Below are positions 25,504-33,272 of a stretch of DNA of 33,500 nucleotides, one piece after another. Each line of letters begins with the position of its first letter. Position 1 is the stretch's first letter. The stretch covers positions 1 to 33,500 of the forward strand of contig DAITPA010000016.1 of NCBI GenBank assembly GCA_036833805.1. The letters run 5' to 3'. The notes below the pieces were generated by a model, which was not told where the DNA came from, made no database searches, and saw only the letters and a list, made by a program, of their open reading frames with translations. The position numbers and the translations under genes are program-made. This stretch comes from PALSA-1196 sp036833805 (lineage in GTDB: Bacteria; Pseudomonadota; Gammaproteobacteria; Steroidobacterales; Steroidobacteraceae).

Positions 25504-26490
25504 GTGCGCATCGGCCGCTACATTCTGCCCTCCGGTGCGCTGCTCGCGCCGATGGCGGGCGTCACCGATCGGCCGTTTCGCATCCTCTGCCGAAAGCTCG
25601 GCGCGGGTCTCGCCGCATCTGAGATGCTGACTTCAGACCTGCGCCTGTGGAGCAGCGCGAAGTCGCGCCTGCGCATGAATCACGACGGCGAGCCTGAGCC
25701 GCGCGTCGTGCAGCTTGCCGGCGCCGACTGTGATGCGCTCGCGCTCGCCGCGCGCATGAACGTGGATCTGGGCGCGCAGATCATCGACATCAACATGGGC
25801 TGTCCGGCAAAGAAGGTCTGCGGGCGTCTGTGCGGTTCGGCTCTCATGCAGGATGAATCACTGGTCGCACGCATCCTGACGCGCGTGGTGCGCGCGGTGG
25901 ACGTGCCGGTGACGCTCAAGATCCGCACCGGCTGGGATGCGACGCAGAAAAACGCGCTGCACATTGCGCGCATCGCGCAAGCTTCAGGCATAGCCGCTTT
26001 GGCGGTGCATGGCCGCACGCGCGCCGATTTTTATGTGGGGCACGCGGAGTACGCCACGATCCGCGCGATCAAATCCGAAGTTGCGCTGCCGCTCATCGCC
26101 AACGGCGATATCGATAGCGCGCAAAAAGCGCGCGAGGTACTTGATTTCACTGGCGCAGACGGAGTAATGATTGGTCGCGCGGCGCAAGGCGCTCCATGGA
26201 TATTTCGTTCTGTCAACGCCTACCTTTCCACTTCAGAAGTTGCGCCGCCGCTCACGCGCGCCGAGGTGCGTGCTATTATTCTTCAGCACCTGGAGTCCCT
26301 GTACGCCTTCTACGGTGAAGACGCCGGGACGAGGATCGCGCGTAAGCATCTTGGTTGGTATTGCGTGCAGCTGCCCGACGCGGTCAATGTTCGCCGCAGT
26401 CTGATGGCGGTGGCAAACACCGCGCTGCAGTTCGCGCAGGCACGCGGCCACCTCGATGGTTGGGTGCGCGGGTCCGCGCAGGCGGCCTGA
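25504..26490 (+). CDS. dusB: tRNA-dihydrouridine synthase B
   Basis: The 328-residue DusB reduces uridine to dihydrouridine in the D-loop of tRNAs using FMN and NADPH. The GTG at 25504, one base after the zinc-ribbon gene stop, gives the family opening IGRYILPSGALLAPMAGVTDRPF. The catalytic region INMGCPAKKVCGRLCGSALM contains the active-site Cys. KIRTGWD, AVHGRTRADFYVG, IANGDIDS and GVMIGRAAQGAPWIF mark the FMN-binding barrel. dusB upstream of fis is the classic gammaproteobacterial arrangement, and fis expression normally depends on it. The gap to fis is 29 bases. Confidence 0.95.
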   Translation: MRIGRYILPSGALLAPMAGVTDRPFRILCRKLGAGLAASEMLTSDLRLWSSAKSRLRMNHDGEPEPRVVQLAGADCDALALAARMNVDLGAQIIDINMGCPAKKVCGRLCGSALMQDESLVARILTRVVRAVDVPVTLKIRTGWDATQKNALHIARIAQASGIAALAVHGRTRADFYVGHAEYATIRAIKSEVALPLIANGDIDSAQKAREVLDFTGADGVMIGRAAQGAPWIFRSVNAYLSTSEVAPPLTRAEVRAIILQHLESLYAFYGEDAGTRIARKHLGWYCVQLPDAVNVRRSLMAVANTALQFAQARGHLDGWVRGSAQAA

Positions 26491-26519
26491 CTGTTTGGTT
26501 TTGCGGGGGGGAGGCTTTC

Positions 26520-26813
26520 ATGCCAGCGAAGAAAAAGAGTCGAGTGCGCAGGGAGTACAGCGCACGCATCAACGGCCGCGGGGAATTGCCATTGCGTGAC
26601 CACGCCGAGCGCGCCTTGCATGACTACTTCGCAAACTTAAACGGGCATCGCCCCGCCGAGCTCTACAATCTCGTCCTGCGCGAGGTCGAAGAACCTCTGT
26701 TGAAGGCCGCGCTTGATTATGCCGAAGGCAATCAGGTGCGCGCCGCGGGTATTCTCGGCATCAATCGCGGCACGCTGCGCAAAAAGCTCAGGCAGTTCGG
26801 CCTTTCTGGCTAG
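26520..26813 (+). CDS. fis: Nucleoid protein Fis
   Basis: The 97-residue Fis (98 in E. coli) is a DNA-bending nucleoid protein and global regulator. The ATG at 26520 follows a purine-rich GGGGGGGAGG. The N-terminal part carries a basic extension (PAKKKSRVRREYSARI), then the dimerisation helices (LYNLVLREVEEPLLKAALDYA). The C-terminal helix-turn-helix (NQVRAAGILGINRGTLRKKL) matches the DNA-binding helices of Fis/NtrC. It belongs to the dusB transcription unit. purH starts on the base after the fis stop, which is unusual and suggests translational coupling. Confidence 0.95.
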   Translation: MPAKKKSRVRREYSARINGRGELPLRDHAERALHDYFANLNGHRPAELYNLVLREVEEPLLKAALDYAEGNQVRAAGILGINRGTLRKKLRQFGLSG

Positions 26814-28379
26814 GTGAACGTTCCGGTCCGCCGCGCGCTCATCTCCGTCTCCGACAAGCGGGGCCTCGTCGAACTCGCCCAAGCACTCACGCGCCGCTCG
26901 GTCGAGATCCTCTCGACCGGCGGCACGGCGCGGCTGCTCGCGACTCACGGCATTGCCGTCACGCAAGTGTCGAGCTATACGGGCTTCCCCGAGATCATGG
27001 ACGGCCGCGTCAAAACCCTGCACCCGAAAATTCATGGCGGCCTCCTCGGCCGCCGCGGCATCGATGAGCGCGTGATGGCCGAGCACGGCATCGCGCCCAT
27101 CGATCTTCTCGTCGTCAACCTCTATCCCTTCAGCCAAAGCGTCGCGCGCGCCGACTGCAGTCTGGCCGAGGCCATCGAAAATATTGATATCGGCGGGCCT
27201 GCCATGGTGCGCGCAGCGGCGAAGAATCATGCCGCCGTGGCCGTCGCCGTCGATCCGGCCGACTATCCCCTCATCCTCGCAGAGCTCGCCAAGGAGGACG
27301 GCGCCACAACGCTTGCGACACGCGCGCAGCTTGCAGCCAAGGCGTTTGCGCATACCGCGCACTACGACACGCTCATCGCGCATTACCTTCTGGCCCGTCA
27401 TCCGGGCAGCGCCGATGAGTTCCCGGCGCTCCTGCCGCTGGTGTTTGAGCGCGTGCAGAGCCTGCGCTACGGTGAGAACCCGCAGCAGCGCGCGGCCTTC
27501 TACCGCGACCCCGCCGCCTCGGGCACCACGGTCGCCAATGCGCGCGTGCTGCAGGGCAAGGAGCTGTCCTTCAATAATATTGCCGATGCGGACGCCGCCA
27601 TCGAGTGCGTGCGGCAGTTTGCAGAAATCTCCTGCGTCATCGTGAAGCATGCGAATCCGTGCGGTGCGGCCAGCGCGAAAACGCTCATCGCAGCCTATGC
27701 GCACGCCTACCGCACCGATCCGACTTCCGCCTACGGCGGCATCATTGCGGTGAATCGCGAACTCGATGCGGCAACCGCTGCCGCAATCCTCGAGCGGCAG
27801 TTCGTCGAAGTGCTCGCCGCGCCCGGCATTGCGCCGGCAGCGCGCGCGCTGCTCGCCGCCAAGCCCAATATTCGCGTGCTCGAGCTGGGCGACTTGCGCG
27901 CGCGGCCAGACGGCGCGCGCGAGTATAAGAGCGTCAGCGGCGGCCTCCTCGCGCAGACCCCTGATCGGGGCTCGCTGTCTTTGCAGGATCTTAAGATTGT
28001 CACGGCGAGGAGCCCCGACGCCGAGGAGCTCGACGATCTGCTGTTTGCCTGGCGAGTCTGCAAGTTCGTGAAATCAAACGCGATCGTGTTCGCGCGCGAG
28101 CGTGCGACCCTTGCTGTCGGCGCAGGCCAGATGAGCCGCGTGCACGCGACACGCATCGCTGTCATCAAAGCCTCCGAGCAGCATCTCGACATGGCCGGCG
28201 CGGCGCTCGCCTCCGATGCGTTCTTGCCGTTTCGCGACGCGCTTGACAGCGCAGCCGAGTACGGCATCCGCGCAGTGATCCAGCCCGGCGGCTCGCTGCG
28301 CGATGCCGACGTTATCGCGGCTGCCGATGAGCATGGGATCGCCATGGTGTTCACCGGCATGCGGCATTTTCGGCACTGA
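26814..28379 (+). CDS. purH: Bifunctional AICAR formyltransferase / IMP cyclohydrolase
   Basis: The 521-residue PurH carries out the last two steps of IMP synthesis. The GTG at 26814 abuts the fis stop, and the family opening RRALISVSDKRGLVELAQAL follows. The N-terminal cyclohydrolase domain shows STGGTARLL, GFPEIMDGRVKTLHPKIHGG and NLYPF. The C-terminal transformylase shows RYGENPQQRAAFY, the catalytic CVIVKHANPCGAA and DAFLPFRDALD. Length fits the family (529 in E. coli). No separate ribosome binding site is visible. purD follows without any gap. Confidence 0.97.
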   Translation: MNVPVRRALISVSDKRGLVELAQALTRRSVEILSTGGTARLLATHGIAVTQVSSYTGFPEIMDGRVKTLHPKIHGGLLGRRGIDERVMAEHGIAPIDLLVVNLYPFSQSVARADCSLAEAIENIDIGGPAMVRAAAKNHAAVAVAVDPADYPLILAELAKEDGATTLATRAQLAAKAFAHTAHYDTLIAHYLLARHPGSADEFPALLPLVFERVQSLRYGENPQQRAAFYRDPAASGTTVANARVLQGKELSFNNIADADAAIECVRQFAEISCVIVKHANPCGAASAKTLIAAYAHAYRTDPTSAYGGIIAVNRELDAATAAAILERQFVEVLAAPGIAPAARALLAAKPNIRVLELGDLRARPDGAREYKSVSGGLLAQTPDRGSLSLQDLKIVTARSPDAEELDDLLFAWRVCKFVKSNAIVFARERATLAVGAGQMSRVHATRIAVIKASEQHLDMAGAALASDAFLPFRDALDSAAEYGIRAVIQPGGSLRDADVIAAADEHGIAMVFTGMRHFRH

Positions 28380-29672
28380 ATGCGCGTCCTGATTGTAGGC
28401 GCAGGCGGACGCGAGCACGCGCTCGCCTGGAAGTGCGCCGCTGCGGCGCGCGTCGAGGCGGTCGTCGTCGCGCCGGGCAATGCCGGTACGGCCATGGAAC
28501 AGAAGGTGAAGAACGCCGACGTCGCCGTCGAAGATATTGACGCGCTGCTCGCGCTTGCGCGCGCCGAGCGCATCGATCTCACCATCATAGGTCCCGAAGC
28601 GCCGCTGGTCGCCGGCATCGTCGACCGGTTCGCGGCCGCCGGGCTCAAATGCTTTGGCCCGCGCGCATCTTGCGCGCGGCTCGAAGGCTCGAAGGCCTTC
28701 AGCAAAGAGTTCCTGCGACGGCATCGCATTCCAAGCGCAGCCTACGCGACGTTTACGCGCGCCAGTTTCGATCCTGAGTATTTGCAGCGCCATACGACGC
28801 CGATCGTCGTGAAGGCGAACGGACTTGCCGCCGGCAAGGGAGTCATCATCGCCGCGTCCGCCGCCGAGGCGCTCGCCGCGACCGAGGCCATGTTCGCCGG
28901 TGAATTTGGCGCGGCCGGCGATGAGGTCGTGATTGAGGAATTCCTCGCGGGCGAGGAAGTGAGCTTCATGGTGATGGCGGACGGCAAGCACGTGCTGCCG
29001 CTTGCAACCTCCCAGGATCACAAGCGCCTACTCGAGGACGACCGCGGTCCTAATACCGGCGGCATGGGCGCCTACTCGCCCGCGGCAATCATCACGCCGA
29101 GTCTGCACGCGCGCATCATGCGCGAGGTGATCCATCCCACGGTCGCCGCGCTCGCCGCCGACGGCATGCCGTACACCGGATTTTTATATGCCGGCCTCAT
29201 GATCGCCGCCGACGGCACGCCGAATGTGCTCGAATTCAACTGCCGCCTCGGGGATCCGGAGACGCAGCCTCTCATGCTGCGACTGCAGTCGGATCTGACC
29301 GAGCTCGTCGCGGCGGCGCTTGCCGGGCGTCTCAATGAAGTGCAAGCCCAATGGGATGCGCGCACGGCGCTCGGGGTCGTGATGGCGGCGGCGGGCTATC
29401 CGGGCCCCGTGCAAACGGGCGACGCGGTGCTCGGCCTGGAACGCGCGGCGGCTTTGCCCGGAAAAGTCTTTCACGGCGGCACGCGCGCCGCGGGCATACG
29501 CGTGCTGACGAGCGGCGGCCGCGTGCTGTGCGCGGTCGGAGCGGGGGCGCGCGTGCGGCAAGCGCAGGCGCAGGCCTACGCGCTCGCGAGCGCCATCAGC
29601 TGGCCGGGCGCGCACTACCGGCGCGACATCGGGCAGCGCGCGGCGGCGCGCGAAGAGGCGGCGGCACGATAA
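28380..29672 (+). CDS. purD: Phosphoribosylamine-glycine ligase
   Basis: The 430-residue PurD joins glycine to phosphoribosylamine with ATP in the second step of purine synthesis. It opens MRVLIVGAGGREHALAWKCA and shows GPEAPLVAGIVDRF, the ATP-grasp loop KANGLAAGKGVIIA and ATSQDHKRLLEDDRGPNTGG. NCRLGDPETQPLMLRL is also present, all diagnostic. The ATG directly follows the purH stop, keeping the purH-purD pair seen across gammaproteobacteria. The extreme C terminus is Ala/Arg rich (REEAAAR). A BON lipoprotein gene starts 37 bases on. Confidence 0.97.
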   Translation: MRVLIVGAGGREHALAWKCAAAARVEAVVVAPGNAGTAMEQKVKNADVAVEDIDALLALARAERIDLTIIGPEAPLVAGIVDRFAAAGLKCFGPRASCARLEGSKAFSKEFLRRHRIPSAAYATFTRASFDPEYLQRHTTPIVVKANGLAAGKGVIIAASAAEALAATEAMFAGEFGAAGDEVVIEEFLAGEEVSFMVMADGKHVLPLATSQDHKRLLEDDRGPNTGGMGAYSPAAIITPSLHARIMREVIHPTVAALAADGMPYTGFLYAGLMIAADGTPNVLEFNCRLGDPETQPLMLRLQSDLTELVAAALAGRLNEVQAQWDARTALGVVMAAAGYPGPVQTGDAVLGLERAAALPGKVFHGGTRAAGIRVLTSGGRVLCAVGAGARVRQAQAQAYALASAISWPGAHYRRDIGQRAAAREEAAAR

Positions 29673-29709
29673 TTGCGTCTCCGCGCCTTAACACTTGCAG
29701 AGGCATCAA

Positions 29710-30258
29710 ATGACGAGATCAGTTTTAAGGACTGCCGTGGCTGCGCTCACGATTATGGCGTTCACCGCCTGCGCTGCCACCCGCACCGAGCAGAGCGCCG
29801 GAGAGCATATTGACGACACGGTCGTGACCGCCAAGGTCAAAGCCGCGCTCATCGACGAGCCGGCGACGAAGGCGCGGCAAATCGAGGTCAACACCTTTCG
29901 CGGCACGGTGCAGTTGAGCGGCTTTGTTGATTCGGCCGAAGAAAAAGCGGCCGCGACGCGCGTCGCGCACTCGGTGAACGGCGTGCAGAATGTACGCAAT
30001 AACTTAGCCGTCGGTCATACCGACCGCTCTGCGGGCGAAGTGCTGGACGATGGTGTCATCACGACCAAGGTGAAAGCGGCGCTCGTTGCAGAGCCCACGA
30101 CCAAAGCGCGCGATATTACGGTCGTCACGCGCGAGGGCATCGTGCAGTTGAGCGGCTTCGTCGACTCGGCGAGCGAGAAGGCGCGCGCCAGCGCCGTCGC
30201 GCAGGCCGTCGCCGGCGTCAAGGAAGTGCGCAACAACCTGCAGGTGAAGCAGCTCTAA
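29710..30258 (+). CDS. BON-domain lipoprotein with two tandem repeats
   Basis: This 182-residue protein starts at the ATG at 29710, with AGAGG upstream. Its signal peptide ends in a lipobox (FTAC), so it is probably lipid-anchored in the envelope. Two BON domains of about 70 residues follow. They are strikingly similar to each other: DDTVVTAKVKAALIDEPATK against DDGVITTKVKAALVAEPTTK, then VQLSGFVDSAEEKAAA against VQLSGFVDSASEKARA. BON domains are thought to bind phospholipids or help envelope stability, as in OsmY and DolP (YraP). Close internal similarity suggests recent duplication or conversion. It may end the long plus-strand run. The convergent barrel gene ends 15 bases away. Confidence 0.82.
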   Translation: MTRSVLRTAVAALTIMAFTACAATRTEQSAGEHIDDTVVTAKVKAALIDEPATKARQIEVNTFRGTVQLSGFVDSAEEKAAATRVAHSVNGVQNVRNNLAVGHTDRSAGEVLDDGVITTKVKAALVAEPTTKARDITVVTREGIVQLSGFVDSASEKARASAVAQAVAGVKEVRNNLQVKQL

Positions 30259-30273
30259 AGCCGCAAGCGCTCT

Positions 30274-31134
30274 TCAGAAGCTCGCGCGGAAGAAGAGCTC
30301 CGGGCCCGAGACGCGAAAATCAAAGCCGCCCGGCGTGCCGCTGCTCGACACGTTGGCCTGCGCGCGCAGCTGCTGAAAGCCTAAGCCGATGGCAAAGTTC
30401 GGCAGCCAGCGGTATTGCAGATCGCTGTGGTAGTCGGCGAGCGAGCCGGTGTTGCCGTGAATGTTGGCTCTGACATAGTTCGCGCGCGCGCTCCAGGCAA
30501 AACGCCGCGAGATGCGCCAGGTGCCATCCAGCGCCAGAGTCGGCAGGACGCCGTCGCCTGAGATGTCGGCGTGCTGCATCGTCGTCTGATCGGTGGCGCG
30601 CGCTTCGGCGTTCAAGAGGTGCGCGCCCACGCCTGCGCCCACTTCGAAGCGCTCGCTGCGCACCACCGAATACAAATACGTGAAGCTCAGCATGCTAAAT
30701 TGCAGCTCGGACTGCGTGACATCGCGGGCGTGGAAAGTATGGTCACCGATGCTGATGTCGCGATCGAGGGCTTGCGTTGCGGTGCGGTCGCTGCCGAAGT
30801 AGTCGACGCGCAGCCGCTGGCGCTCGCGCACGCGAAAGATGAGCTCGCCGGTCCCCTGATTGAGATGGCTATCCTGGCCAAGATCGCGCTCCGCGCTCAA
30901 CACGGTTCCCGGCACTTTGGCAGAGGAATCCACGTGTACGTCGGTTAAGATCGATGCGGGGAAGAAACTGCCGCGCAGCGCGAATTGATCGGTGATGGGA
31001 CTTGCGATCGGACGCTCGCTCTTGCGGTACACGGCGCGCGCCCGCGGCTTGTCCGGGCCGCTCGTGTCAGACTCGGCGGCCGTGGACAGCTGCGCGGCGA
31101 GCAAGGCTGCGACAAGCACGAAGCCAACACGCAT
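30274..31134 (-). CDS. Outer-membrane beta-barrel protein
   Basis: This 286-residue protein has a signal peptide (1 to about 20, ending QLSTAA). GGAG lies eight bases before the ATG. The mature part alternates polar and hydrophobic residues in strand-like blocks (ELIFRVRERQRLRVDYF, FAWSARANYVRANIHG, YRWLPNFAIGLGFQQL). It ends with a terminal Phe (ELFFRASF), the usual outer-membrane insertion signal. The layout suggests a small barrel of about eight strands, somewhat like OmpW or OmpA-type barrels, but no family signature is certain. No partner gene is adjacent, and the role is unknown. Confidence 0.7.
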   Translation of the reverse strand: MRVGFVLVAALLAAQLSTAAESDTSGPDKPRARAVYRKSERPIASPITDQFALRGSFFPASILTDVHVDSSAKVPGTVLSAERDLGQDSHLNQGTGELIFRVRERQRLRVDYFGSDRTATQALDRDISIGDHTFHARDVTQSELQFSMLSFTYLYSVVRSERFEVGAGVGAHLLNAEARATDQTTMQHADISGDGVLPTLALDGTWRISRRFAWSARANYVRANIHGNTGSLADYHSDLQYRWLPNFAIGLGFQQLRAQANVSSSGTPGGFDFRVSGPELFFRASF

Positions 31135-31197
31135 TGCGAAACTCCGCGCCCGGATGGGCGCTGCGGAATCTTCTTACATACGGACCGGTTGACGCCA

Positions 31198-31217
31198 GCG
31201 TCGCGCGCCGGCGACGC
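31198..31217. repeat. GC-rich inverted repeat between rho and the barrel gene
   Basis: GCGTCGC (31198-31204) pairs with GCGACGC (31211-31217) over a 6-base loop. There is no T-run on either strand, so it is not called a terminator. It lies about 48 bases after the rho stop. Confidence 0.4.
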
Positions 31218-31264
31218 GCCCGACTGTGAACTTGCGCACGCAAAGCGCCGCGAGTTTGCGCCCG

Positions 31265-32655
31265 TTAGCGCTTCATCGCCTCGAAGAACTCGCCGTTCGA
31301 CTTCGTGTCCTTCATCTTGTCGAGCAGGAACTCGATGGAAGCGAGCTCGTCCATGGGGTGCAGCAGTTTGCGCAGGATCCACATCTTGGCAAGCTCGCCC
31401 TGGTCGGTGATGAGCTCCTCCTTGCGGGTGCCCGAGNNNNNNNNNNCTTGAACTCCTCGTAGATGACGTCGTCCATCTTGGAGCCGGTGTCAACGAGCGC
31501 GGTCGCAAGAATCGTCAGGCTACCGCCCTCTTCGATGTTGCGCGCGGCACCAAAGAATCGCTTCGGGCGCTGCAGCGCATTCGCATCGACACCGCCCGTC
31601 AATACTTTGCCCGAGGAGGGCACAACGGTGTTGTAGGCGCGCGCAAGGCGCGTGATGGAGTCGAGCAGGATCACGACGTCCTTCTTGTGCTCGACCAGGC
31701 GCTTCGCCTTTTCGATGACCATCTCGGCCACCTGCACGTGCCGTGCTGCGGGCTCATCAAATGTGCTCGAGACGACCTCGCCTTTCACGGTGCGCTGCAT
31801 CTCCGTGACCTCTTCGGGGCGCTCATCGATCAGCAATACGATGAGGATGACTTCCGGGTGGTTTGCGGTGATGGCGGTCGCGATATTCTGCAACAGCATC
31901 GTCTTGCCGGCCTTCGGCGGGGAAACGATGAGGCCGCGCTGCCCTTTGCCGATCGGCGCCACCAGATCGATGGTGCGTGCCGTCAGGTCCTCGGTCGAGC
32001 CGTTGCCGCGCTCGAGTTTCAAGCGCTTGGTCGGATGAAACGGCGTCAAGTTCTCAAACAGCACTTTGTTGCGCGAGCTGTCCGGGGAATCGTAGTTGAT
32101 CTCGCCGACCTTCAGGAGCGCGAAGTAGCGCTCGCCGTCCTTTGGCGGGCGGATGAGGCCGGAGATCGTATCGCCGGTTCTTAAGTTGAAGCGGCGGATT
32201 TGGCTCGGACTCACATAGATGTCGTCGGGGCCCGCAAGATAGGAGCCGTCGGCCGAGCGCAGAAAGCCGAAGCCGTCCTGCAGGATCTCGAGCACGCCAT
32301 CGCCATAGATGTTTTCGCCGTTTCTCGCGTGCGCCTTCAGAATGGAGAAGATGATGTCCTGCTTGCGCGAGCGGGCGATGTTCTCGATGCCCATGGATTC
32401 GGCGAGCTTGACGAGCTCGTGAATCGGCTTCGACTTGAGCTCCGTCAGGTTCATCGACATGCGCGACTGCGACAGCTCCGCCGGGCTTATGACCTCTGCG
32501 TCGTTGTCGCCGTCGAAAACCTCTGCCTCTTGCAGCTCGTCGGGACGGCCGTTGCTGCGATTGCCGTCGCGATTGCGCTCACCACCCGCACCACCGTGAT
32601 GGCGCGGGCCCTTGTTAGGCCGGTTGCGGCCCTGATTACCGAGGTAGCCCCTCAC
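31265..32655 (-). CDS. rho: Transcription termination factor Rho, interrupted by an assembly gap
   Basis: Rho is the hexameric RNA helicase that ends transcription. The GTG at 32655 overlaps the trxA stop (GTGA). It adds 67 Asn/Arg/Gly- and then acid-rich residues before the conserved MNLTELKSKPIHELVKLAES; an internal ATG at 32460 or 32454 would give the E. coli-like start. The RNA-binding domain (DGFGFLRS, YLAGPDDIYVSPSQIRRF), Walker A (PPKAGKTMLLQ) and Walker B (VVILLDSITR) are intact. After YEEFK the sequence runs into 10 N (31437-31446). The C terminus resumes in another frame as SGTRKEELITDQGELAKMW and ends FFEAMKR at 31265. By comparison with E. coli Rho, about 26 codons are missing at the gap. 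Confidence 0.93.
31437..31446. other. Assembly gap, 10 N, inside rho
   Basis: Ten N replace an estimated 77 bases that should encode the segment following EEFK (GTGNMEL to DYNR in E. coli Rho). Unlike the other gap, the flanks do not overlap. Confidence 0.9.
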
Positions 32656-32981
32656 AGGTTGCTGTCCAGGAAGGCCGACAGCTGCGATTTGGACACCGCA
32701 CCGACCTTCTGGGCCTCCACTGTGCCGTTCTTGAACAGGATCAGTGTCGGAATGCCACGGATCCCGAATTTGGGGGGGGTCTGTGGATTTTCATCGATAT
32801 TCAACTTGGCCACCTTGATCCGATCTAGGTACTCGGATGCGATTTCATCCAGAAGGGGAGCGATCATTTTGCAGGGACCGCACCATTCCGCCCAGAAATC
32901 CAAGAGTACGGGTTTGTCGGACTTAAGAACGTCCTGTGCAAATGTGGCATCCGTGGTGTGCACGATGTGCGAGCTACTCAC
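32652..32981 (-). CDS. trxA: Thioredoxin 1
   Basis: The 109-residue TrxA is the general cytosolic disulfide reductase and the likely electron source for DsbD. The GTG at 32981 is supported by GGAGG about ten bases upstream; the longer frame to 33080 has no such site. The protein contains LDFWAEWCGPCKMIAPLLDE with the canonical WCGPC site, DENPQTPPKFGIRGIPTLILF with the cis-Pro, and a C terminus ending FLDSNL. In place of the usual P-x-x-A-x-x-Y before GIRGIPT it reads PPKF, a slight variation. trxA before rho, divergent from rhlB, is the classic gammaproteobacterial arrangement. Confidence 0.95.
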   Translation of the reverse strand: MSSSHIVHTTDATFAQDVLKSDKPVLLDFWAEWCGPCKMIAPLLDEIASEYLDRIKVAKLNIDENPQTPPKFGIRGIPTLILFKNGTVEAQKVGAVSKSQLSAFLDSNL

Positions 32982-33143
32982 GCGATCTAACCTCCGAAAG
33001 GGAGACAACGAGTTGTGGGATAGGATCTCGAGGATTGGGGTACCGAATCGGGGGGACGGCGAAAGCCGTGCCTGAAGCACCCGTCAAACGGTTACACTAA
33101 TACTTCAGAAAAAAAGAGATGAGTGTCGAAACTAGAGCCTTCA

Positions 33144-33157
33144 GGGATTCGAATCCC
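33144..33157. repeat. 14-bp perfect palindrome between trxA and rhlB
   Basis: GGGATTCGAATCCC is its own reverse complement and lies in the divergent trxA/rhlB intergenic region. The flanking CCTTC and GAAGG could extend it into a larger imperfect hairpin (about 33138-33167). It resembles a tRNA T-arm but has no tRNA around it. It could be a regulator site. Confidence 0.45.
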
Positions 33158-33272
33158 GGCTGGGAAGGTGCAGGGCCCGACGTATGTGCCCGCTGGTTAG
33201 TTACTTTGTAGCGCTTCCGAATCTCTTTTTCAAGTCCCTAAGAGGGGTGCAATCGATGCAATCGGCTTTTCG

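Noticed and set aside
31198..31217. Intrinsic terminator after rho
   Set aside because: The stem is good but there is no T-run on either strand.
33144..33157. Possible tRNA T-arm (GGGATTCGAATCCC)
   Set aside because: The base before TTCGAAT would be A rather than the required G, and no acceptor, D or anticodon arms fit on either strand.
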